NCBI GenBank assembly: GCA_001579985.1
Contig: LRSR01007976.1
Coordinates: forward strand, 1 to 37,211
Length of the DNA stretch: 37,211 nucleotides
From: Hypsibius dujardini
Lineage: Eukaryota > Tardigrada > Eutardigrada > Parachela > Hypsibiidae
Direction: 5' to 3'
The position numbers and the translations under genes are program-made. The notes beneath the pieces are model-generated. The model was not told the DNA's origin, searched no databases, and worked only from the letters and a program-made list of their open reading frames with translations. The stretch's first letter is position 1; each line of letters begins with the position of its first letter. Positions 21,460 through 30,927 of the stretch are shown piece after piece.

Positions 21460-23247
21460 ATGGCGGAAATTAGGCCACCGAAAGTCGGAAATGATTGGGC
21501 GAAGGGTTCACACTCGGACACCAGCATTACCAAAAATGGCGCCGGAAAAGCGTCTAGCCTTGGCCTGGTCCTCCCATCGCGTGATGCTCGTTCTCTTGAA
21601 GAGCCAATAACCGAAGAAAATGATGATTCCACACCCAAGCGTGACTCTTAGTAAGTGTTGAAAGAAAATAATTATTACCATGCAGATCAGCTGAAACTCC
21701 TTTTCAATAATTTTGCATTAATATTCCCTGTGTTTTAAATAGTGGTTGTTTTATGTTGGCACTATGGCCGACCATCGACGGTCAAGTAGAAGAAATCGGG
21801 TTTGATGAGCTGGTCGTGGTGCTGCGACAACAATGTCCATCCTTCCAGTACGGCTCGTTAATCAGGAGGAAACGGGAAGATCCTCCAGGCCACAAGTTCT
21901 CTGGTGTTTTGAAGATTAAGGAGAGGAATGACTATGATGCTCTCTTGCGCAAGCAATTTATCAGCGTTCGCGGGGAAGAGTGGGCTGTGGAAGCCTTTGG
22001 AGAGCCGGTTAGCAAATTTTTTCTAAACATCTATACGATATATGTGATTTTATCATTTTTATACAGGAAACCGCTATAGTCACCCCTTTTCACTTCGTTA
22101 TCATCTTTTTCCGCTGTTTTTCTTAGTTCTCATGTAGGCATTTGGGAATGGAGTGACTATAGTGAAATAGGAATGAAAAGGCGTGACACTAGTTCAAGGG
22201 GATGTATAGGGGAACTATAGTGGTACTCTTTTATATATCTTTTGGTTTGATATTCCAGACTGGAGTAGCTGAGATCAAAGCCATTCAAAGATGCGGTAGC
22301 AAGGAGGCGGAACAACAATTGTGAGCTTCTTGTGTAACAACCATTCGCAAACACAGACTAGTGGTCCTGATTCTGTCTGACATCATAGTCTCATTTGTCT
22401 GTTTGTCTCAATTGTCTGTTTGTTGTAGGAAAGCATGCCTGCGGAGTGCGCCAAATCAAGCCAGCCTCGGCACCATCAGTAGATATTGCGAAGACAGCCA
22501 AGCAGGAGATGTGCGCTACATTAAGGGGATGTTCTCAGCTGATACGAACCTTGTCAACTTTTCCATTGGATTTGAAGTCGGACATGAAATGGATGCAGAA
22601 CGTTTCGCGAGAGGAGAACACACTATTCTGGGACAGATCGTATCTGGCTTTCCACATAAGGTACGGTTATTCATACACACTCTTCCTGCGTTTATCGTAA
22701 AATGAATCTGTAACTTATTTCTGCTGGAGAATCAGTTTTCCATCGAGTTTCTGGACACTTTCAAATGCGCGTCTCTAGTGGAACACTCAGCCCAAGTTTT
22801 GAAATATACTTTCTCATCACCATCTCAACCAAAATTTAGTTTAGTACAGGGTCATTGACTCAACTTTCAATGCATCTCAAAAATTTGAGCAAAGAGGCAA
22901 ATGAACAAATTCTTTCATTTTTATTCGTTTACAAGAGTAGGCATGTCACACAAAACTTGATTTAAAATTTTTTTGGCGAAAACCAGTTGATGCCCAGTTG
23001 ATGAAAAATGAAATCAGAATTAAATTAAATTTGAAATGTAAAAGCGTCTAAGAAAGTTTAGTTCAATGGATGGGCTAAAACCCACTTCACGGGCTTTGCA
23101 AATGTTCAGAAATAAGGCGGAAAACTGGGTATCCAGAAATAGGACAGATATGATATGATGACAGCTGCTGCAATACTTTTGTCTGAAATCAGCAATACTA
23201 GAATCATTTTGTCTGATCATATTTAGGACAACCGCTGTCGCCGCTAA
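21460..23247 (+). CDS. Unrecognised protein, duplicated gene copy 1
   Basis: Five-exon model: 21460-21650, 21743-22007, 22259-22320, 22429-22660, 23227-23247; 256 aa. Every junction keeps frame (TA|T, phase 0, TT|G, phase 0). Strong donors include GTAAGT and GTGAGC. The ATG has a good context (A at -3, G at +4) and is shared with copy 2. Exon 1 (63 codons) encodes a hydrophilic, Ser/Glu-rich leader. Exon 2 gives LWPTIDGQVEEIGF, then LRQQCPSFQYGS, then GHKFSGVL, then SVRGEEWAVEAFGEP. Exon 4 gives SLGTISRYCEDSQAGDV, then NLVNFSIGFEVGHEMDAERF. No signal peptide or membrane segment. I recognise no domain. The frame is supported because both copies differ mostly conservatively in exons 2 and 3. 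The last exon (DNRCRR) is the weakest part; reading on into intron 4 would instead end with KVRLFIHTLPAFIVK. Confidence 0.62.
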
Positions 23248-23831
23248 AAAGGCGGGCTATATTCTGCGCAACAGTGGAGAATAATTTGCGTTGTTGGCAT
23301 TTCCTCCTAGTTTTATACTGCAACTATTCAACCCTTACAAACCATACTTGCTGATCTAGCATACATATCATATTTTGTGCATTTTTTACAGTACATTTTT
23401 TCCTGCATATACACTGTAGCACCGCGATGTATCAATTACTATTAGAAATGTGATCTTAATAATACTTGTTAATTATAAATTGATCAGGTGCGCAGGCTCT
23501 GCAAGAATAACTACTATGATAATGTAGTAGGTAACTGGAAAATGGCATTGGCATTGCCGAACGTATCTCCCTATTATCCAATTGAAAAAAATACACTTGC
23601 GCGTTTAGGACAAAGTCGTCAAATGTCGGAACCCAGCGCGTAATATTGACTAGATCTATGTTGCTTAACACAAGTTCTTGCCATGAGCGATGCCTGGATT
23701 TCTAACTAGAAGTTGAACAGAAATGTCCAACTAACAACTGGCCAGACGCCGGTCGAAATCTTTCCAATCATTGGTTCAATCTACCGTTTTATGGCGTCCT
23801 ATTGGTCCATTGTCCAAATGTAAGCAAAATA

Positions 23832-25127
23832 CAGAGGTTAAACCATTTAATGGTGCTCAGTAACTCATATTCACACCTGTACAGGGCGACTTATCTGATT
23901 TCAAAATCTCATAGACCCAACACGTGCTCCACTCAATTTCGCATGTGTGATATATATTTCTTGTCTCATTTGGATGCAAAGATGGGTCGCAAGCTAGATT
24001 TGGGTCTGAGGGAGTCTATTTTGACATTAGTCCGTTTGAAATATTCATCCAGAAAAATTGTAGAAGCATTGAAGGTCAGGAATATCGTTGTTTCTCAGAG
24101 AGCAGTATCTAATCTTATCAGAAAAAATATCAACAAAGAAGCCGGAAGTGATACTGCACCGTTGTCGATAAAACCCCGTGGCTCCCCGAAACTCCGAACT
24201 TTTAGTCTGGTGGCTGCCATTGAAAAGGACCTTTCAGGACCGAATCCGCTGACTTGTTCTGCGTTATCCTTGAAGTACGGTGTGTCGACTACAACTATTG
24301 CTTGCGTCATTAGCCAGAATATGGAGGGGAAGGTGCAGAAAAAGTGCCGTGTTCATGCCCTGTCGAACAAGCAGGCTAAACAACGACTGGACTGAAGACC
24401 GAGATTCCTGCGCTAGATCAACGGCCGGAAGTCGAAGAATGTTATCACTACTGATGAGGCTTGGGTTTATCTGACTGACGTTAACAGGGTCCGGATAATT
24501 TACTACGAGTTTCGGAAAGAACGAAATCCGGAAAGTTGGAGCAAATTCTTGAAGGAATCTCACCCCAAGGGCGTCATGTTTGTGACCGGCGTTTGCTCCC
24601 GTAGAAAAACTACGATCCGCTTTGTCAAACGCGGAGCGAAAATCAACAGTAAGTACTACCTCCAACCTGTTTTTAAGCCACTTTTCAAGAACGACATTCG
24701 GAAACTATTTCCGGGAGAGCTTATCAACAAGGTCGTCTTCCACCATGACAGTACTCAAGCGCACTCTTCCGGAATCACCCAAGAATGGCTTCGAAATTCC
24801 GGAATCAAGTTCATTCCGAAAGAGGACTGGATGGGTAATAGCCCTGACCCGGCCCCCATGGATTTTTGCGCGCATGATCTGTTTAAGTTGAAATTGTTTG
24901 ACCACGCTGCCACTACAGTGGCAGGTTTGAAACGAGTTATGCGAAAGGTGTGGTCGATTTTAGACCAAAGTAAAATTAATAACGCTTTGCGATTCTGGCC
25001 GAAACATGTTAAACTTATGATGGAGAGGCAGGGGTTTCAAATCGAGCATGTTTTGAAAAATTCGAAGTAAAATTGTGCATGCGGAAATTAATTAAAAACT
25101 AAGCACCATCAAGTGGTTTAACCTCTG
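23832..25127 (+). mobile_element. maT-like (DD37D) mariner element, 1296 bp
   Basis: Terminal inverted repeats of about 30 bp (CAGAGGTTAAACCA..T.ATGGTGCT) flanked by TA at 23830-23831 and 25128-25129. Length is typical of mariners. Its transposase frame is listed separately. It inserted into copy 1 of the segmental duplication after the duplication, since copy 2 lacks it. Confidence 0.92.
23982..25070 (+). pseudogene. Mariner (DD37D, maT group) transposase with two nonsense mutations
   Basis: One frame runs from MGRKLDLGLRESIL at 23982 to TAA at 25068, about 360 codons, interrupted only by TGA at 24393 and TAG at 24414. The N-terminal part is the paired-like helix-turn-helix region (ILTLVRLKYSSRKIVEAL, then RAVSNLIRK). 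The catalytic block has Asp in TTDEAWVY, Asp in VVFHHDST and Asp in SPDPAPMDF, with 37 residues between the second and third, which places it in the DD37D (maT) clade. All three acids remain, so the copy is recently dead; 21 bp separate the two stops. A truncated 137-aa DNA-binding product could still be made. Confidence 0.88.
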
Positions 25128-25218
25128 TACCACCAATGAAAAAAAGCGTAATCTTCTTGGTTTGATTCGACAGAATCTAAAATCTAAGCAAAATGCCACT
25201 AATGCGCAATCTTCATGA

Positions 25219-25473
25219 TCAGATTTGACAGGAACAGTTCGGAAAACCGGTTTCATCGATTAAAAACAAATTCAACAAAACAAAGTCGCGCTTTTCAAGG
25301 TAGTGCAACATCAGCGACCGCTGCCGGATGATGTCGCGCCACGTGCCGAATCGCGCCACAGGATGAATCTCCACAACAAACTGCTCCACATGATCCAGAC
25401 TTCTCACGTCCGTCATGGAGTCCCGCAGAAAGGCCCATTCCGCCCCCTCCACGTCCATTTTAAGAACACTCAC
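25219..25473 (-). pseudogene. Orphan last exon of the METTL24-like methyltransferase (copy 1)
   Basis: Nearly identical to 31254-31050 of the intact gene (VSVLKMDVEGAEWAFLRDSM through LMLHYLEKR) with the AG acceptor kept, then similarity stops at about 25269 and unrelated codons run to a stop at 25219. No upstream exons exist on this side. The intron-like flank at 25490-25550 instead matches intron 2 of the intact gene (32122-32185), so exon 3 and intron 3 were deleted. Confidence 0.85.
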
Positions 25474-25717
25474 CTAAGTTATTGAAAAAAGAAGTAACAG
25501 TGAAATCTGTCATGACTATTCAGTCATACTGACAACTGTAGGCATTGGCATAGATATTGATTAAATGGATTGTAAAATAAAAAATCTTGCTTTTTGAAAA
25601 GTGCTCTTCGCTTTCGCGGGTCATAGGTTCCCCATGTGCAGTATGCTTGCGAACGGTTAAGTTTCAGTCTGCTACTACGGTTATGGGCCGTCACACAAAT
25701 AAAATAAGTTGAAACTA

Positions 25718-26136
25718 CAGTCAGTCCCACATTGTTCTCCGGTCACGTGCTTTTTACTGCATAAAAAGTACGGCAAACTCCGCGTCCAGATGCACACTTA
25801 CGGTCAAGCAAACCACACCCACTAACCAATCAAAAACGTCCGTCACTCTAAATAATCAAACATCAAAACTTTCAGACAGCCGTAGAAACAGCTGTTCGGT
25901 GAATTTGAGACAAGTCCCACAGGTTCCCATAACATCCCTATACGTGCAACTTGACAGGGACTTTTCCCAGATAAATTGTGATCGTTATCTTTTGCACGAT
26001 TTGGTTTGCCGTGGGCGACATAAATTTAGCCTGTCTAGCCAGTGTTTCTTTTATTGACCCAACCGGCCTGCCACAACAGACGGCGCATGCGCGCATCTGA
26101 TTTTTGTGCAACCGGAGAACAATGTGGGGCTGACTG
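25718..26136. mobile_element. Tc1/mariner-type MITE, 419 bp, TA target duplication
   Basis: Inverted ends CAGTCAGTCCCACATTGTTC and its complement (one mismatch), about 28 bp, flanked by TA at 25716-25717 and 26137-26138. No transposase. It shares the CAGTCA start with the MITE at 5774. Confidence 0.85.
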
Positions 26137-27300
26137 TAAAACGTGCGAAAAGACAAACTGAATCGGAAAGAATAGGAATCTAGAAATTACGATTAATGCA
26201 AAGTGGAATACAGAAGGGTGAGCCAGCGAAGTTGGAACAGTTTGCGTTTTACGCGTTCTGAAAAGGTTCTCTGCGCCATACATTTTCCAAGTCATTTGTA
26301 TTTAAAAGCTTATGATTATCTCAACCAGAAAAGTTAAGTTGATGAAATCAGAACACTACAACCCACAAGTTCAAAAATAAAAAGCGGCGATAGGCCTAAT
26401 TTTAAATTCAATTTTGAGAGACAAAAATAAGAACCCTTGTCTATCTCTGGTCCTTCCATGAGGGGTCTTGGTTCCGACTTGTCAGAACCATAAACGAGCA
26501 CCTCATCCGGAACAACCAATCCTGAGGCGCAGCGTGCATTGACATGGCAGAAAATGTCAATTCTTACTGAAACGGGGTTATTGAAACGTTTGCTGAAACC
26601 AAAAGACGAATCAGAACTTTCAGCAATTTTTTTCAGCAACCAAATAAGTGATGTTTGTCTAGTGCTTAGGTTGTATACTTTTCATAATTTGTGGGGGATG
26701 ATAATTCGTTTCAGAGACTCGATAACGCTTGTGTATCTACTGTATATACAAATTTCAACGCAACATTAAACATAGCAGCTGGCTCTCAGTCAGAAAACAA
26801 ATGGGGAAGTATGTGTCTGATATGGCGTGATTATTTCTGTCAATTCTTTTGCTCACTCTTCGGACTTTCTGAACAAAGACCTCAACTGAATCATTATGAC
26901 AAATGGTAAAAGCCCTCTGGACTTTCCTGAAACCATTCAAGGTCATTCTATCCTATGAATTGATATTCTTGAGATAATGTCAGTCAGTCCGGACATACAA
27001 TTATCGGGCACTGTTCTCATCACACAAAACTCTATCAGCTTCGTCACTTAGCGGAACAAAAGAACGATTCCTGATAGGAACTCGCACCAATATCAGGCAG
27101 TGAATCACGGAAATTAAAAATCGCATATTTAAGGCGAGCTGAATGTCTTTGTGAGATATATTTCGACTTACCATTTTGCAATTGATTTTAACGCGCCGTT
27201 CGACAGGATTCCAGAAGCATCATCTTGGTCTTTCACGACAGAGGAACGCGTACTTCATTCACTCCATAGCTTCATAGCGTGGCGTATAACGAAACGAAAG

Positions 27301-29919
27301 ATGGCGGAAATCAGGCCGCTGCGAGTCCGTAATTATCAGTATGTATGCGTTGAAAGAAAATAATAATTACCATGCAGATCAACTCAAACTCTATTTTCAA
27401 TAATTTCGCATTAATATTTTTTGTTTTTTATATACTAGGTTGAGATTGTGGCCGACTATCGACGGTCAAGTAGAAGAAATCGGGTTTGGTGAGCTGGTTG
27501 AGCTGCTGCGACAACAATGTCCATCCTTCCAATACGGTTCGGTGATCAGGAGGAAATGGGATGACCGTCCCGGCCACAAGTTCTCCGGTGTATTGAACAT
27601 AAAGGAGAGGATTGACTATGATGTTCTCTTGCACAAGCAATTTCTCAGCGTTCGCGGGGAAGAGTGGGCTGTAGAAGCTTTTGGAGAGCGGGTTAGCAAA
27701 TTCTTTCTAAACATCTTTACGATAAAAGTGGTTTTATCATTTTTATACAGGAAACCGCTTTAGTCACCCCCTTTCACCATATGTTTTTGCACCCTTTTTA
27801 CTATTTTACACCCCATTTTCAACTTGTTTTAATTGATCGATGATTTAAATAAAATTTCGGTACAGAATACCTTTTATTTTTCGACAACTAACGAAATATA
27901 AAATGAGTTTTTCGTAATTTTCATTTAGGCCTTTTAATATCAAAAAGAATTTATTGAAAAAGTTACATCATCTGGAGAAAGGGGTGAGACTAGAGTGAAA
28001 TAGGGGGTGACAAGGGAGTGACAATAGTATAATTAGGTGTATAGGGGGGACTAGAGTGGTACCATTTTATATATGGTTCGGTTTGATATTTCAGACTGGA
28101 GTAGCTGAGATCCGGACCGTTCAAAAATACGGCAGTAAGAAGGCGGAAAAACGATTGTGAGCTCCTTGTGTAACAAGCATTTGCACACACTGACCAGTGG
28201 CCCTGAGTCTGTCTGAAATCATGTTCTTATTTGTTTGTTTGTTGTAGGAAAGCTTGCCTGCAGAATGCGCCAAATCAATTCAGCCTCGGCACCATCAGTA
28301 GATATTGCGAAGACAGCCAAGCAGGAGATGTGTGCTACATCAAGGGGATGTTCTCAGCTGATACGAACCTTGTCAACTTTTCCATTGGATTTGAAGTCGG
28401 ACATGAAATGGATGCAGAACGTTTCGCGAGAGGAGAACACACTATTCTGGGACAAATCGTATTTGGCTCTCCACATAAGGTACGGTTATTCATACACACT
28501 CTTCCTGCGTTTATCGTAAAATGAATCTGTAACTTATTTCTGCTGGAGACTCAGTTTCCATCGAGTTTCTGGACACTTTCAAATGCGCGTCTCTAGTGGG
28601 ACACTCAGCCGAAGTTTTGAAATATAGTTTTCTCAACACCATCTCAACCAAAATTTAGTTTAGTACAGGGTCATTGACTCAACTTTCGATGTATCTCAAA
28701 AATTTGAACGAAGAGGCAAATGAACAAATTCTTTCATTGTTATTCGGCTACATGAGTAGTACAGGCATTCACACAAACTTGATTTTTTTTAAATTCGACA
28801 AAAATTGTGGATCTTAAAACTTCTTGTGTGAACTGGGCGCATTTTTATCCGCCAAATTCGGTCAATCTCTCGCCGCTTATGTTAAGCATAGAATCTTTTG
28901 AGGCACACACAGTGGCGCGCCGAGGGGGGGGGTGATTCGTTGATCTACAACCCCCCTCGAAAGTCAAAAAAGTGCCCCAAGGGTCCCCCATTAGAGAAAA
29001 AGACTATGATTGAGAATTGTCATGCAATACTCCCCCCTTACGTTCTATCGGAAATATTTCGGATACAATAAAAAACACCCCCCTCAAACCAAAGCTCGGC
29101 GCGCCACTGGGCACACATTATGGAAAACAGGCTGATTATAACTTCTTTTCAAGCAGTAATGTAAGTCTCTTCTAAACGATGGTTTCTTTATCCAATCAGG
29201 AATTTTAAAAAGAGAAGTCTCGAGTTTGTGGTCTCAGATAAATTTCCGGATTCCTCGCTGCTCCGACTCGTCTGTGCATTTTTGGTTTTATCCTCAAGCA
29301 ACAAAGCAACTATTCATGCTTTCACACTCACTTTGTTTGCGTGAAAAGCTGTTATTGCTGCCACAACTTGCGAGATAGAGAAAGGTTCCATTTATTCAAT
29401 CTATCAATCAATTCGCGTCGCAGAGCCAAAATACCTGACTGGAGAATCCACTGGAACTATGTGTGTTTCTCGAAAAAAATTGTGGAACTGCGAGCGGAGC
29501 TTTTCTTAAACTGGTTCCTAGCTCCGCCCCCTGATCTCGGAAAATTAAATTTGGAGTACGATAATGCTTTAGAAAGATTCATTTTGATTGCTGCATTATG
29601 GAATACCGCTATAACGTTCCAGTATAGACCGAAGATTTCTTTATTATGAGCTATATTCTGTAATACAACAATCAGTCGACGTGCTGTATGGTAACATTGA
29701 AAGCGCCCTCTATTTGCCACCGGAAAAGATTTTTCGTTCTTTAAAAAAGTTGGGTGGAGATCGTATGCTTTTTTTCGACGGAATTAAACACAACTAACTT
29801 ATACGCATCTATTAAAATCAAAGACAGTGCAAGATTTCGTGTTGGAGAATTGCAAAATTCCCTTGTTAACTAACATAGTTTTGTCTGATCATATTCAGGA
29901 CGACCACTTTCGCCGCTAA
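27301..29919 (+). CDS. Unrecognised protein, duplicated gene copy 2
   Basis: Five-exon model: 27301-27338, 27439-27691, 28095-28156, 28248-28479, 29899-29919; 201 aa. It is the paralogue of the gene at 21460-23247. Exon 1 is cut to MAEIRPLRVRNY plus a split Gln codon and uses a new GTATGT donor, so about 150 bp of the leader exon are gone, yet phase 2 is kept (CA|G). Exon 2 starts at a TACTAG acceptor and reads LWPTIDGQVEEIGFGELVEL. Exons 3 and 4 match copy 1, with TGVAEIRTVQKYGSKKAEKR and the nearly identical exon 4. The tail exon reads DDHFRR. No known domain, signal peptide or membrane segment. Intron 4 (1419 nt) is larger than in copy 1 and carries a hAT MITE. Retained frame across four junctions suggests the gene is, or was recently, functional. 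Confidence 0.6.
28910..29109. mobile_element. hAT-type MITE, 200 bp, perfect 8-bp target duplication
   Basis: Ends CAGTGGCGCGCCGAG and CTCGGCGCGCCACTG (15-bp perfect inverted repeats), flanked by GGCACACA at 28902-28909 and 29110-29117. An 8-bp duplication and CAGTG ends are hAT hallmarks. Internal sequence is C/G homopolymer-rich and non-coding. Confidence 0.95.
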
Positions 29920-30283
29920 AAGACGGGCTATATACTGCGCAACAGTGGAGAATAATTTGCGGTGTGAGCATTTCCTCCCGCTTTCATACTGCAGCTATTC
30001 AACTCATACAAGTTATACTTACTTTCGTGCATTTTTTACAGTACACTTTTCCTTTTTTTATACAACTGCCTCTAATATATATACCGTCAATACTTGTACC
30101 TTCTCACAACAGTCTTTATTGGTGCTCGAATACTCCGTACCACCGCGATGTATCAATTACAATTACAAATGTGACGTCTTTATTAATGCATGTTATTAAA
30201 ACATTGATCATGTGCGCAGTACTTGCAAGAATAAATACCATGAATATCTAGTAGGTAACCAGATAATGGCATTACCAGACGTA

Positions 30284-30717
30284 TCTCCTAGACTGAAAGT
30301 AAGGTAAGGTAGAGAAGAAGACATACCGGAACAACAGACATGAAAAATGTCTTTCCACGATGTTATTAATAGCGGTTATTGGCCGATCTAGTGTCGCAGC
30401 GTAACCAATGGTGAAAGCATGTTTCGGCGTGCGCGGAAGATGGAACATCCAGCTTCCCTTGAGTTCGAAAAAATGTCATCCTGGGTAAAACCAGTTGTGC
30501 GTGATGAAGGAGAATTGAAAGAGGAGGTACAACTTTCTCTAGAACTAGAAAAACATATGATTATATAGCAAAGTGTTAAGTATAGAAATAATGGTAAATA
30601 GCACATAGCAACAAAATAGGGTTCATAGAGTAGATAGACTTAATAACTAAGCAAGGTACTGGTGAATCAAATAACTGTAATGATTAGATATGAGGACTTG
30701 TTGGGCGTGGTTCAACA
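30284..30717 (+). mobile_element. Solo LTR, 5'-truncated, in duplication copy 2
   Basis: Ends in GGGCGTGGTTCAACA like the LTR at 6476-6931, with the shared TTAAGTATAGAAATAATGG and GATTAGATATGAGGACTTG blocks. The first ~50 bp are missing (starts at CTAGACTGAAAG). The flanks ACGTATCTC and ATCTTCCTAT together rebuild the uninterrupted site at about 23561 in copy 1. Confidence 0.75.
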
Positions 30718-30927
30718 ATCTTCCTATATACCCAATTGAAAAAACACTTGTGCGTTTAGGACAACGTTGTTCAAAAACAACGAAAATTGTTCAAAACCAC
30801 TCAAAAAATTAAAATTTTTTTGTTATTAATTGAACGATTGAACGACCATACAAGAAAGAAATCCTTTTGGCACGCAAATCGGATCTGATTTAGTACCTGG
30901 CGTTAACGCTCATGTGAAGACCTCGGG

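Larger units (their letters stand above)
20480..25560. repeat. Segmental duplication, copy 1
   Basis: Collinear with 26334-32190. Shared landmarks in order: CATGAGGG.TC.TGGTTCCGA (20616 / 26457), the gene starting MAEIRP (21460 / 27301), its exons 2 to 5, the GCGTTTAGGACAA block (23601 / 30748), and the methyltransferase last exon (25473 / 31254). Copy 1 gained a mariner at 23832 and lost methyltransferase exon 3 and the end of exon 4. Confidence 0.88.

Noticed and set aside
22395-22700. Alternative open frame across exon 4 of the duplicated gene, also open in copy 2 (28235-28519)
   Set aside because: It is open in both copies only because the DNA is nearly identical. The other frame joins exons 2 and 3 in phase, this one does not.
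26334-26639. 101-aa minus-strand frame upstream of the second duplicated gene
   Set aside because: The matching region of copy 1 has stops in this frame, so it is not conserved as coding.
29341-29649. 102-aa plus-strand frame in intron 4 of copy 2
   Set aside because: No counterpart in copy 1, no family signature, and a GCTCCGCCCCCTGATC motif also found in non-coding DNA at 7634-7649.
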